In this document: piece after piece, positions 54,504 to 63,265 of the stretch | How positions within the stretch are numbered: position 1 is the stretch's first letter | How the letters are laid out: each line of letters starts with the position of its first letter | NCBI RefSeq assembly: GCF_011065405.1 | Contig: NZ_CP047056.1 | Location: 704,747-768,746 of the forward strand | Direction of reading: 5' to 3' | Source of the DNA: Succinivibrio dextrinosolvens | GTDB taxonomy: Bacteria; Pseudomonadota; Gammaproteobacteria; Enterobacterales; Succinivibrionaceae | DNA: 64,000 bases | The notes under the pieces: model-generated | What the model saw: the letters and a program-made list of their open reading frames with translations, nothing else | Told to the model about the DNA's origin: nothing | Database searches by the model: none | Program-made: the position numbers and the translations under genes

Positions 54504-54531
54504 GGACGTCCTCATAACGAGGACGTTTTTT
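54504..54531 (+). terminator. minCDE terminator
   Basis: ACGTCCTC (54506-54513), a five-base loop, GAGGACGT (54519-54526), then six T. It is 11 bases after the minE stop. Confidence 0.9.
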
Positions 54532-54636
54532 ATGGAAAAAAATTTTTTCCTCGCCTATTTTTCTCAAACTAAATTTCCTAAACCGCATTTTCTTTCTCTA
54601 AGGAGAATGCATGATATCTGCAATCGGACAAATAGA

Positions 54637-55470
54637 ATGAAATACTCTAATCTTATAGCTTCGGCAATCGTAGGCTGTGCCCTTCTAACCTCATGTGCTC
54701 AGACCACCAAGTCAATGTTCGGGGATGACAGAAATCAGTTCATGCTTGTATCAGAGGACACCATAAATGCCCAGTCAGCACAGGAATATTCCAAGGTTAT
54801 TGCTGATGCCAAGAAACATAACAAGCTGGATACCTCTTCTGATTATGCAAAAAGAGTTAACAAGGTATCTAAAAAGCTAATAAAGGTTGCACCAACTCTT
54901 CGAGAAGACTGCAGCAAATGGCAGTGGGAAGTTAACACCATTAGAGATAATACCGTAAACGCATGGTGTATGCCTGGAGGAAAGATCGTTGTCTACACAG
55001 GTCTAATCAAGGAGCTGAATCTGAATGATGATGAACTTGCAGCTATTGTCGGACATGAGATTTCACATGCTTTAAAAGAACATTCAAGAGAAGCAATGAG
55101 TAAACAGGTAGTACAGTCAGGAGTTACCTCTGTTGCAGGCCTGTTTGGCGTAAGTTCAACCATAACAGATTCTGCTAATGCTGTTTACAATGCTACAGTT
55201 GCCCTGCCATTCTCTCGAGATCAGGAAAGCGAGGCTGATAAGTACGGACTTGAACTGATGTACAAGGCAGGATTTAACCCTCAGGGAGCAGTGAGCGTAA
55301 TGAAGAAAATGGATGTCTACGAGAAGAAGGTTACAGCAGCCTCAGGTGCAGGTAATTCAAAAGCAGCCTCAATGCTAAACTCAATCACCAGCACTCATCC
55401 TACTTCAGAGAAACGATATAAGGATCTTCAGGCTTTAATCGATAAATACGGACTGAAATCAGAAATCTGA
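54637..55470 (+). CDS. M48-family metalloprotease, outer membrane or periplasmic lipoprotein
   Basis: From the ATG at 54637 the product is 277 residues, with a lipoprotein signal (LIASAIVGCALLTSC, acylated Cys about 19). The zinc motif HEISH is preceded by ELAAIVG, and the third ligand is in ESEADKYGLELM. This is the layout of LoiP/YggG and YcaL-type proteases. Longer frames start at 54532 inside the minE terminator and at 54607. The first is impossible, and the second would put charged residues before the signal. The ribosome site is weak, AAGGAG lying some 30 bases upstream, so the start rests on the signal peptide. It probably takes part in outer membrane protein quality control. Confidence 0.85.
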   Translation: MKYSNLIASAIVGCALLTSCAQTTKSMFGDDRNQFMLVSEDTINAQSAQEYSKVIADAKKHNKLDTSSDYAKRVNKVSKKLIKVAPTLREDCSKWQWEVNTIRDNTVNAWCMPGGKIVVYTGLIKELNLNDDELAAIVGHEISHALKEHSREAMSKQVVQSGVTSVAGLFGVSSTITDSANAVYNATVALPFSRDQESEADKYGLELMYKAGFNPQGAVSVMKKMDVYEKKVTAASGAGNSKAASMLNSITSTHPTSEKRYKDLQALIDKYGLKSEI

Positions 55471-55490
55471 TTAGAAAAAAAATTGCGAAA

Positions 55491-55511
55491 TCCGAGAGCA
55501 TTGCTCTCGGA
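55491..55511 (-). terminator. Terminator downstream of the 55520 gene, perhaps bidirectional
   Basis: TCCGAGAGC (55491-55499) pairs with GCTCTCGGA (55503-55511). The minus-strand side leads to a T-tract at 55475-55484 after seven bases. No T-run follows on the + strand. Confidence 0.65.
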
Positions 55512-55519
55512 TAATAGGC

Positions 55520-56113
55520 TTAAGCCTGAATCGAATCGATAACGATTATATCTCCGTCATCGAATTTGTCTGCATGAGACTTGTAGCGATCAAGAATATA
55601 GTCAACAGCGTCAATTGTACACTTGCTTAGCGAGGTAATAAGCTGAGAACCAGACTGATGTTTTTCCTTAATCTGATTAACATTTTCGATAAACTCATAT
55701 CCGCGCTTATCAACCTTGAAATTCTGAGCATCGAATCTCACTTTTACACTGGTTTCCCCACCGTCCATCTTCACACGATACAAATCGATATCTATACCTT
55801 CGACAAGCTTTGAGTGGGAAATAATCTCTAAAAGCAGAATCAGGTAAGCCTTAGCCTTGTTGCGGATTTCTGCTTCAGAGTTCGAATCAAGAATTACAAA
55901 TCTTAACTTTTCCTCAAAACATTTCTGAATATGCTCATAAATTGAGGCATCTCTAGGTACCTTATGCTCAATTACATCAGACAGAAACTCATACACAACC
56001 ATAGTCATGATTGGAGAAAGATTAGATTCAACCAGCAAATCCTTAAGCTGAGCTGCGCATTCATAAGGATTGTATGCTTCATTATCAGAAACTTTTCTAC
56101 GATTTTTTAGCAT
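55520..56113 (-). CDS. Hypothetical protein downstream of azlCD
   Basis: The 197-residue product is soluble and helical, with an acidic tail (KFDDGDIIVIDSIQA), and I do not recognise its family. It begins 39 bases after azlD in the same direction, so it may be the third gene of that operon, although its role with an amino acid exporter is not evident. It has no signal peptide or membrane segment. Confidence 0.7.
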   Translation of the reverse strand: MLKNRRKVSDNEAYNPYECAAQLKDLLVESNLSPIMTMVVYEFLSDVIEHKVPRDASIYEHIQKCFEEKLRFVILDSNSEAEIRNKAKAYLILLLEIISHSKLVEGIDIDLYRVKMDGGETSVKVRFDAQNFKVDKRGYEFIENVNQIKEKHQSGSQLITSLSKCTIDAVDYILDRYKSHADKFDDGDIIVIDSIQA

Positions 56114-56152
56114 AATTATTCCTTTGTCTATATCTTTCTTATAGTTTAAAAA

Positions 56153-56461
56153 TCAGATAATGATGGATAAATAAACCGAAATTACAGCAATAAGCACAAC
56201 TACTGATAAAGACAATTTACAAAGAGCAGCAATGATCGCAAAAATTGCCCCAATGTAACCTGCATACTGGCTGTTTTCAACACAGTAAAAAATACCAGGA
56301 AAAACCAATGCGGTAAGTGCTGTATATGGAACCAGATCAAGAACTCGCTGCCAGTATGAGCTCAAAGAAAGCTTTGAGATAAATAATGCCGGGATAGCTC
56401 TGATCGGATAAGTTACCAGAAAAGATATAAGAATTATATAAAGGTAGTAATTGCTATCCAT
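56153..56461 (-). CDS. azlD: AzlD-like branched-chain amino acid exporter subunit
   Basis: From the ATG at 56461 the product is 102 residues with four predicted helices, the normal AzlD size; the family's RAIPALF motif is present (TYPIRAIPALFISKL). A longer frame to 56539 runs inside azlC and is not credible. The gene begins one base after the azlC stop. AzlC and AzlD together export branched-chain amino acids across the inner membrane. Confidence 0.85.
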   Translation of the reverse strand: MDSNYYLYIILISFLVTYPIRAIPALFISKLSLSSYWQRVLDLVPYTALTALVFPGIFYCVENSQYAGYIGAIFAIIAALCKLSLSVVVLIAVISVYLSIII

Positions 56462-56462
56462 T

Positions 56463-57251
56463 TTAATTCTCCACCACCTTAACATCAGCCTCTGTCTTAA
56501 CAGCTGATTTTTTATTATCCATAAACATAGCCCCAACAAGTGAGCTTAGAACAATTGTCAACAGAATTGCCCAGCAGGCATTCATAAAAGATGTCAGAAT
56601 AATATTTATGACAGCTGCACTGACAATAATCAGCATCAGTTTAAAGTTGACCTTAGCTGGAGGAACAATAATGGCAATAAACAAGGCATACAGAGCAACA
56701 TTCATTGCATTAACCAAATCAACCGGCAGATAGTCATTAGCAGTTACTCCAATGATTGCTCCTAATATCCATGAGCACCATGAAGTTAGGACCAGACCTG
56801 CAAGATAAGAAAGTTTTACCAGATCCTTTGGTGCGGTTGTAAAAATTGCAAATGGCTCATCTGTAACATAGTGAGCAAAAATTGTTCTAGATAAGTTAGA
56901 GAGTTTTTCAAATCTTGAGAAAATGCAGGTACTCATAATGAAGTATCTGAAATTCAGTAGAAACAGTCCTAAGGCGATAGCAACCAATGATGAATGCTCT
57001 TTAGCCATGGTTACAGCAAAAAACTGCCCTGAACCGCTGTAACTCAACATAGACATCAGAATTGTTTCAAACTGAGTATATCCAGACTGCAACGCCATCA
57101 CTGCATAAGCGGTACCTACAGAAATATATCCGAGACAAATTGGTATAGAGTGTCTTGCACCCAACAAAAAAAGTTGTTTATTATTCAATTTAGCTTCCAC
57201 TTTTAGCTCATTCTGCTCTTTTAAGGTGCCATTATGCACCATAATAGACAT
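56463..57251 (-). CDS. azlC: AzlC-like branched-chain amino acid exporter, large subunit
   Basis: The 262-residue product has the AzlC signature ARHSIPICLGYISVGTAYAVMA and LSYSGSGQFFAV, with about eight helices. The N-terminal 30 residues and a C-terminal 20 residues are charged and cytoplasmic. It is divergent from lysC, over 92 bases. Export of excess amino acids may be set against lysC-driven synthesis, but this is a guess. Confidence 0.88.
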   Translation of the reverse strand: MSIMVHNGTLKEQNELKVEAKLNNKQLFLLGARHSIPICLGYISVGTAYAVMALQSGYTQFETILMSMLSYSGSGQFFAVTMAKEHSSLVAIALGLFLLNFRYFIMSTCIFSRFEKLSNLSRTIFAHYVTDEPFAIFTTAPKDLVKLSYLAGLVLTSWCSWILGAIIGVTANDYLPVDLVNAMNVALYALFIAIIVPPAKVNFKLMLIIVSAAVINIILTSFMNACWAILLTIVLSSLVGAMFMDNKKSAVKTEADVKVVEN

Positions 57252-57343
57252 AATGTATATTACATTTGATAAAGATCTTAAGTCTTTTTAATATGTATGT
57301 ATGCATTTTTTTTAGATAACAAATTTTGGATACATAATTTTAT

Positions 57344-58699
57344 ATGGAAAATTTAGATATAGCAAAGTTTGGTGGGACTTCTGTAGGTAATTTTGAAGCA
57401 ATGTCTTCAAGCTACAAGGTTGTCATCGCCAATAAAAAGTCACGCGTTGTTGTAGTCAGCGCATGTGCAGGTGTTACAAATCTTCTTGTAGAACTTGCAT
57501 CAGGCAAATGCAGCGTGACAAGAATTGAAGAAATTATTACTAAACTTCGCGATATCCATGAAGATATTATTTCCCATTTGGACAATCAAGAGGAACTTAG
57601 GGAGTTCGTAGAAGGACACATTAAGGAGATTAGAGAACAGACTGCTCAGGCAGCAAAACAGACATCAGATCAGTTAACTGACAGTCTTGTTTCTCACGGT
57701 GAGTTAATGTCATCTTACCTGTTCGTCGCTCTATTCAAGCACTTCGGAACCGATGCAACATGGTTTGATGTAAGAGAGGTAATGAGAACTGATTCTAAAT
57801 TCAGCAGAGCAAAACCTCTAACTGATGATATCCGTGTTTTAACCCGTGACAAACTGATGCCTTTAATCAGCGATTCAACTGTTATCATCACTCAGGGCTT
57901 TATCGGATCTAATATCATCGGTGAGACAACTACCCTTGGAAGAGGCGGTTCTGATTACTCCGCTGCTCTACTGGGTGATGCTCTTGGTGTTGCCACTATC
58001 TCTATCTGGACTGATGTTCCAGGTGTATTTACCACCGATCCTCGTATTGTAAAAAATGCACGCCCTATTCCAGAGCTTACATATATTGAAGCTGCTGAAA
58101 TGGCAAACTTTGGTGCTAAAGTTTTACATCCATCTACAATGCTGCCAGCTGTTGAGAAGAAGATCCCTATTTTCGTTGGTTCATCACGTGAACCTGAAAA
58201 AGGTGGTACCTGGGTTAGATATGAAACTACCTCTGAACCTAACTTCAGAGCCCTGGCATTAAGAAAAAATCAGACTCTGATCATTCTATCTTCTCCTGTA
58301 ATGGTTGGTGCAACAGGTTTCTTGGCAAATGTATTCGCAGTATTTGCAAAATACAATCATTCAATTGATTTAGTCTCAACCTCAGAAATATCAATTGCAG
58401 TAACTATTGACGGCGGAACAAGTACCTCAGGTTCAGCTCAGATTAGTGAAAACATGCTTAATGAATTACGTCAGTTCTGCCATGTTAAAGTTGAAACAGG
58501 CTTGCCACTTATTGCCATCATTGGCAATAAGATGTCAGAGAATGCAGGTGTTATTACCAAAGCATTCGACTCAATAAAGTCATTCTCTGTAAGAATGATC
58601 TGCTACGGAGCATCTAAGCACAACCTGTGCTTCCTGCTAAAAGACGGCGATACCTCTGATGCTCTGATAGCATTACATGAGCAGTTATTAGAAGATTAA
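57344..58699 (+). CDS. lysC: Aspartate kinase (LysC type)
   Basis: The 451-residue product starts IAKFGGTSVGNFEAM (ATP-binding), has TTLGRGGSDYSAALL, the aspartate-binding region, and two ACT domains in the C-terminal 160 residues (GFLANVFAVFAKY and following). Length and sequence fit the lysine-sensitive E. coli LysC (449), not the ThrA/MetL fusions. It phosphorylates aspartate at the start of Lys, Thr and Met synthesis. No room for a lysine riboswitch exists in the 92-base leader. A strong terminator follows. Confidence 0.93.
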   Translation: MENLDIAKFGGTSVGNFEAMSSSYKVVIANKKSRVVVVSACAGVTNLLVELASGKCSVTRIEEIITKLRDIHEDIISHLDNQEELREFVEGHIKEIREQTAQAAKQTSDQLTDSLVSHGELMSSYLFVALFKHFGTDATWFDVREVMRTDSKFSRAKPLTDDIRVLTRDKLMPLISDSTVIITQGFIGSNIIGETTTLGRGGSDYSAALLGDALGVATISIWTDVPGVFTTDPRIVKNARPIPELTYIEAAEMANFGAKVLHPSTMLPAVEKKIPIFVGSSREPEKGGTWVRYETTSEPNFRALALRKNQTLIILSSPVMVGATGFLANVFAVFAKYNHSIDLVSTSEISIAVTIDGGTSTSGSAQISENMLNELRQFCHVKVETGLPLIAIIGNKMSENAGVITKAFDSIKSFSVRMICYGASKHNLCFLLKDGDTSDALIALHEQLLED

Positions 58700-58721
58700 G
58701 TTTTTCTGGCATAACTATTGC

Positions 58722-58755
58722 AAAGCTTTTCTCCACAAGAGAAAAGCTTTTTTTT
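58722..58755 (+). terminator. lysC terminator
   Basis: AAAGCTTTTCTC (58722-58733) and GAGAAAAGCTTT (58739-58750) form a perfect 12-bp stem with a five-base loop, followed by T to 58755. Confidence 0.9.
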
Positions 58756-58765
58756 ATCCAAAACA

Positions 58766-58793
58766 TAAAGTTTTCAGTTTCTTTTGCCGTTAA
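58766..58793 (+). promoter_or_regulatory. Sigma-28 (FliA) promoter of fliD
   Basis: TAAAGTTT (58766-58773), 12 bases, GCCGTTAA (58786-58793). The sigma-28 consensus is TAAAGTTT-N11-GCCGATAA, so the -35 is exact and the -10 has one mismatch. Start of transcription near 58800 gives a leader of about 50 bases. Confidence 0.8.
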
Positions 58794-58851
58794 ATAGTGA
58801 AGAGAGGGATTAACCTATAATCGTTTATAGGGAATACAGAGGTTAACAGAT

Positions 58852-60366
58852 ATGTCTTCAGTAGTAACAAATGCAGGTACAGGTTCGGGAAGTGATTTTG
58901 AATCTATCATTTCCGCTATGGTTTCATCAAGAAAGCAGCTTCTAAACAAAAGAGTTACTGTAAAAAAAGCTGAAACAGAAATTGAACAGGATGGTGTAAA
59001 TAAACTTACATCAGCCTTAAAGTCATTTAAAACTACTATTGATAATTCAAAGGGTATTGATATTTTAAATACCCATAAGATTGAAACCTCTCAGTCCTCC
59101 TCATATACCGCGTTTTCAATTACTGCAAAATCTGACTGTTCTAATACCAGTATGTCAGTAACAGTTAACCAACTTGCAAAAGCAGAGTCTGTCTCAACAA
59201 AAATCAACTCAACAGATGAGAATTTCAATAATTCTTTCTCTGCTGGAACAATGACTATTAGTCTTGGTCATGATGAGGAAGGAAACGAAAAAAGTTTCTC
59301 CATTGAGGTCTCAGAGGGGGATACTTTAGAGATTATCCGTCGACGAATTAACACCAGTGCAGATAATACGTACGGTGTAAGTTGCAATGTCATCAAAACC
59401 GCAGAAGGCTATTCATTCTCACTTGTTTCTGGAGAAACCGGTCTTAATTCACAGAATCTTTCGATATCTGTATCAAACACTAACTCATCCGATGGTCATG
59501 ACGATCTGACACGTCTAGCTTTTAACCATCCAGAATCTGCTGATCTTGATAGTGAAAACAAATTTACTTCATCAAATGGAAACATTTGGTCATATTCCGC
59601 AGGCCAGAATGCGATTATTACTGTTGACGGCAATGAGCTAACATCAAAAACCAATGAGTTTAAAGATCAGGTTGCTGGCGTAGAAATTGTTGCAAAACAG
59701 GTATCAGAGACAGAAACAATAAACGGTGAAACTGGTCTAAAATCATATCAGGTTGATATAACTTCTGATAACGATGCAGCTGCAAATAAGATTCAGGCTT
59801 TTGTAAATGCATATAATAGCCTTATTTCAACGTTCAATACTCTAACAGCAAGAAATACCTATACAGACGGAACTAATAACTACGATGGAGGAGATCTTGC
59901 AGGAGACTCTCAAGTAAAAGGTCTACAGAACAGTTTGGTTTCTATGATTACCCGAGCTGATGTTGAAGTGGCAGGTATGAACTACTTCACATGTGGTCTG
60001 GAGTATAACAGAGACGGAACCTTGTCTTTGAATAAAGAGAAGTTCAGCAAGGCTCTTGAGGAAAACTATACAGCAGTTCAGAAGCTTTTCACAGACAGTG
60101 ATGGATTAATTGACAAGGTTTCTAATGAAGTATACGAGTATACAAAATTTGGTGGTCTGTTGTCTGATCGTGAGACTCAATTGAAATCACAGATGGATTA
60201 CTGGACAGAGAAAGAAAACAGAAACAACGAATTACTTGAAAAATATGAAGAAAGTCTCAGAGTCAAGTACGGTAATCTTGATTCGCTTATGGCTGGATAT
60301 CAGACTTCAATGTCATATCTATCAAGTGTAATTTCAGGTGTGAATGCATCTGCAAAGAGCGGTTAA
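58852..60366 (+). CDS. fliD: Flagellar filament cap protein FliD (HAP2)
   Basis: The 504-residue product has the FliD N-terminal helix region (SGSDFESIISAMVSSRKQLL), a middle variable region, and a C-terminal domain with FVNAYNSLISTFNTLTARN, DGTLSLNKEKFSKALEENY and SLDSLMAGYQTSMSYLSSVISG. Length is close to E. coli FliD (468). It caps the growing flagellum and folds flagellin subunits. It stands alone between lysC and fba, with its own sigma-28 promoter and terminator, not beside fliS/fliC as in most genomes. Coiled-coil ends and the lack of cysteine residues, except CNVIK and TCGLEY, are typical. Confidence 0.88.
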   Translation: MSSVVTNAGTGSGSDFESIISAMVSSRKQLLNKRVTVKKAETEIEQDGVNKLTSALKSFKTTIDNSKGIDILNTHKIETSQSSSYTAFSITAKSDCSNTSMSVTVNQLAKAESVSTKINSTDENFNNSFSAGTMTISLGHDEEGNEKSFSIEVSEGDTLEIIRRRINTSADNTYGVSCNVIKTAEGYSFSLVSGETGLNSQNLSISVSNTNSSDGHDDLTRLAFNHPESADLDSENKFTSSNGNIWSYSAGQNAIITVDGNELTSKTNEFKDQVAGVEIVAKQVSETETINGETGLKSYQVDITSDNDAAANKIQAFVNAYNSLISTFNTLTARNTYTDGTNNYDGGDLAGDSQVKGLQNSLVSMITRADVEVAGMNYFTCGLEYNRDGTLSLNKEKFSKALEENYTAVQKLFTDSDGLIDKVSNEVYEYTKFGGLLSDRETQLKSQMDYWTEKENRNNELLEKYEESLRVKYGNLDSLMAGYQTSMSYLSSVISGVNASAKSG

Positions 60367-60388
60367 TAGCAAAATCCAAAAACAGAAC

Positions 60389-60415
60389 AAATGGAGGCAT
60401 AGCCTCCATTTTTTT
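60389..60415 (+). terminator. fliD terminator
   Basis: AATGGAGGC and GCCTCCATT arms around a three-base loop (60390-60410), then T to 60415. Confidence 0.9.
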
Positions 60416-60456
60416 CTTCATTTCATACTGTTTACAAAAACCATAAGTCCAAAATG

Positions 60457-60490
60457 CAAAAAGGCACAGACCCGTAAGAATCTGTGCCCT
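60457..60490 (-). terminator. fba terminator
   Basis: GGCACAGA (60463-60470) pairs with TCTGTGCC (60481-60488). The minus direction leads into TTTTT. It is 43 bases after the fba stop. Confidence 0.8.
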
Positions 60491-60532
60491 TCTATCATTT
60501 ACAGTAACTGTAAATGACCTATGGACTCAAAA

Positions 60533-61615
60533 TTATAGAGAATCTTTTGAACCTAAGCGCTCAAATGCTTCCTGTAATCTCTCAACCATTGATTCCTGAC
60601 CCTTACGTAACCAAACACGTGGATCGTAGAACTTCTTGTTTGGAACATCTGGATCAGTACCATCACCTAACTGGCTCTGTAGACGGTTCTCGTTCTGCTT
60701 GTAGAACTGTAGGATACCATCCCATGTTGCCCACTGAGTATCAGTATCGATGTTCATCTTGATAACACCGTATGAAACTGACTCACGGATTTCCTGCTCA
60801 GATGAACCTGAACCACCGTGGAATACTAAGTTTAGAGGCTTCTCTGACTCAGTGTGGAACTTCTCGTGAACATACTTCTGAGAATCACGTAGAATGGTTG
60901 GCTTTAACTTAACGTTACCTGGCTTGTAAACACCGTGTACGTTACCGAAAGAAGCAGCAATAGTGAAGTTAGGAGAAATAGCTGATAACTTCTCGTATGC
61001 ATATGCTACGTCTTCTGGCTGGGTGTATAGAGCTGACTCATCCTTACCTGAATTGTCAACACCGTCTTCCTCACCACCGGTGCAGCCTAACTCTAACTCA
61101 AGAGTCATGCCCATCTTTGACATACGCTCTAAGTACTTGCAGCAGATGTCAACGTTATCCTTTAAAGATTCCTCTGAAAGATCGATCATGTGAGATGAGA
61201 ATAATGGCTCACCGTGCTCTTTGTAGTACTTCTCACCAGCATCTAGAAGACCGTCGATCCATGGTAATAACTTCTTTGCGCAATGGTCAGTGTGAACAAC
61301 AACTGGAACACCATAGTACTCAGCAACGTTACGTGCATGTAGAGCACCAGAAATAGCACCCTTGATAGCTGCGAACTGAGGAATATCTGACTTCAGGCCC
61401 TTACCAGCGATGAACTGAGCACCACCGTTTGAGAACTGAACCATAACAGCTGAACGAGCCTTTGCACCAGCCTCGATGACAGCGTTGATTGAATCAGTAC
61501 CAACACAGTTTACAGATGGGAATGCATAACCATTCTCACGTGCCAGCTTGAATAACTTCTGAAGATTCTCACCAGTTACAACACCTGGCTTGATAACGTC
61601 TAAAATCTTAGTCAT
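60533..61615 (-). CDS. fbaA: Class II fructose-bisphosphate aldolase
   Basis: The 360-residue product has the class IIA zinc-binding YGVPVVVHTDHCAKK, LELELGCTGGEEDGVDN and VFHGGSGSSEQEI, as in E. coli FbaA (359). It cleaves fructose 1,6-bisphosphate to the two triose phosphates. Codon choice is strongly biased, as expected of a highly expressed gene. It is 84 bases after pgk, with a hairpin and T-tract in the gap that may give partial termination or processing. Confidence 0.96.
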   Translation of the reverse strand: MTKILDVIKPGVVTGENLQKLFKLARENGYAFPSVNCVGTDSINAVIEAGAKARSAVMVQFSNGGAQFIAGKGLKSDIPQFAAIKGAISGALHARNVAEYYGVPVVVHTDHCAKKLLPWIDGLLDAGEKYYKEHGEPLFSSHMIDLSEESLKDNVDICCKYLERMSKMGMTLELELGCTGGEEDGVDNSGKDESALYTQPEDVAYAYEKLSAISPNFTIAASFGNVHGVYKPGNVKLKPTILRDSQKYVHEKFHTESEKPLNLVFHGGSGSSEQEIRESVSYGVIKMNIDTDTQWATWDGILQFYKQNENRLQSQLGDGTDPDVPNKKFYDPRVWLRKGQESMVERLQEAFERLGSKDSL

Positions 61616-61660
61616 AAGATTATTACCTTTGTATTAAAAAATAAAAAAAATCAACAGACA

Positions 61661-61685
61661 AATGCCAGTCAATTAGACTGGCATT
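61661..61685 (-). terminator. Intercistronic hairpin between pgk and fba
   Basis: AATGCCAGTC (61661-61670) pairs perfectly with GACTGGCATT (61676-61685). On the minus strand a weak T-tract comes only after 12 bases. It may be a processing or attenuation site allowing different levels of Pgk and Fba. Confidence 0.6.
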
Positions 61686-61699
61686 ATCATGAAAAGCTG

Positions 61700-62866
61700 T
61701 TATTCAGCTGCTCTCTTCTCTAAAATTTCAACAGCTGGTAACTTCTTGCCTTCAACAAACTCAAGGAAAGCACCGCCACCAGTTGAAATGTAAGAAATCT
61801 TGTCAGCAACATTGAACTTCTGGATTGCGTTGATGGTATCACCACCACCAGCAACTGAGAATGCAGAAGACTCAGCGATAGCCTGTGACATTGACTTGGT
61901 ACCAGCAGCAAACTGCTCAAACTCGAATACGCCTACAGGACCGTTCCAAAGAATGGTCTTAGCCTCTTTGATAACCTTGTTGATGTTAGCCATGCTCTTA
62001 GGACCTAAGTCAAAAATCATATCGTCATCAGCGATATCCTTCAGATCCTTGGTAACAGCAGGGGTCTTCTCATCGAATTCCTTACCTACAACAACATCAA
62101 CGAACTCAGGTAACTGAGTCTTTGCAGCTAATTCCTTAGCATTTGGAATTAATTCTTCTTCGCATAGAGACTTACCAACCTTGTTGCCAGCAGCTGCGAT
62201 AAAGGTATTAGCAATACCACCGCCAACGATTAACTGGTCACAAACCTTTGATAAGGTATCTAAAACGGTTAGCTTGGTTGAAACCTTTGAACCACCAACG
62301 ATTGCTACCATTGGACGAGCTGGGTTATCCATAACCTTGCCAAGAGCCTCAAGCTCAGCAGCAAGTAGAGGACCAGCACATGCAACTGGAGCAAACTGAG
62401 CTACACCGTAGGTAGTAGCCTGTGCACGGTGAGCGGTACCGAAAGCATCCATTACGAATACGTCGCATAGAGCAGCATACTTCTTAGACAGGTCTTCAGC
62501 GTTCTTCTTCTCGCCCTTGTTGAAACGGCAGTTCTCTAGAACAACTAGCTCGCCTTCTTTAACATCAACACCGTTTAAGTAATCTTTTTCTAAACGAACA
62601 TTTACACCAGGAAGCTTAGTAGCGATGTAATCTGCAACAGGTTTTAGAGAGAATTCCTCAGCATAAACGCCCTCTTCAGGACGGCCTAAGTGAGAGATAA
62701 CCATTACCTTAGCGCCCTGCTCTAGAGCCTTCTTGATTGTAGGTAATGTAGCCATAATACGTTTATCTGATTGAACCTTGCCGTCCTTTAAAGGTACATT
62801 AAGATCAGCACGGATTAGAACGCGCTTGCCTTTTAGGTCAAGGTCGGTCATCTTTTTAATTGCCAT
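61700..62866 (-). CDS. pgk: Phosphoglycerate kinase
   Basis: The 388-residue product has [12 protein letters not shown], the substrate loop [16 protein letters not shown] and the C-terminal AGGGDTINA; length equals that of E. coli Pgk (387). It makes ATP from 1,3-bisphosphoglycerate. It lacks the epd gene that precedes pgk in enterobacteria; a divergent symporter gene is there instead. Confidence 0.96.
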   Translation of the reverse strand: MAIKKMTDLDLKGKRVLIRADLNVPLKDGKVQSDKRIMATLPTIKKALEQGAKVMVISHLGRPEEGVYAEEFSLKPVADYIATKLPGVNVRLEKDYLNGVDVKEGELVVLENCRFNKGEKKNAEDLSKKYAALCDVFVMDAFGTAHRAQATTYGVAQFAPVACAGPLLAAELEALGKVMDNPARPMVAIVGGSKVSTKLTVLDTLSKVCDQLIVGGGIANTFIAAAGNKVGKSLCEEELIPNAKELAAKTQLPEFVDVVVGKEFDEKTPAVTKDLKDIADDDMIFDLGPKSMANINKVIKEAKTILWNGPVGVFEFEQFAAGTKSMSQAIAESSAFSVAGGGDTINAIQKFNVADKISYISTGGGAFLEFVEGKKLPAVEILEKRAAE

Positions 62867-63265
62867 AGTTCGTTTTTCCTCGTATATAAATCGTCTTTGT
62901 TAGACTTTAAAACTAAGCTTTAACAGTCATAGATTTTAGCACATGTTTACAACATTTCAATTTTTAGAGCGTATTTTTGGCTATTTTGAAACAAATTTTC
63001 TTAAATTGTATATAACCGTTAACAAGATCACCTTTTTTATCGTATTTTCTTAGCCTTACACTTCCGAAAAAATATAAAAATTCTGCTCAAAGATGATCCT
63101 TTTCTTACCTGAAATCCAACCTTTATCATCGTTTTCGTTTTTTCAGGAAAAGAAAGACCAAAAGCATAGAAAACGCGTTCTATCTTTTTTTGAGTTGAAT
63201 ATAAGCTAATTGCTGATAAAATCCATCTGCGAAAAATTAATGGTAAATACATACAAGATGGCATT
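62867..63265. other. Intergenic region between pgk and the symporter gene
   Basis: This 399-base AT-rich gap must hold the divergent promoters. A small hairpin, ATAGAA/TTCTAT at about 63160-63176, is followed by CTTTTTTT on the + strand and looks like a weak terminator, yet no + strand gene ends here. It could be the end of a small RNA. Nothing else is recognisable. Confidence 0.35.

Noticed and set aside
54532-54636. An N-terminal extension of the M48 protease starting at 54532.
   Set aside because: The start lies in the T-tract of the minE terminator, and a lipoprotein signal begins at the internal ATG 54637.
57252-57343. A lysine riboswitch before lysC.
   Set aside because: The leader is too short and has none of the conserved junction sequences.
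63037-63264. A 75-codon minus-strand frame between pgk and the symporter gene.
   Set aside because: No ribosome site, odd composition and no recognisable family; it covers the region that must hold promoters.
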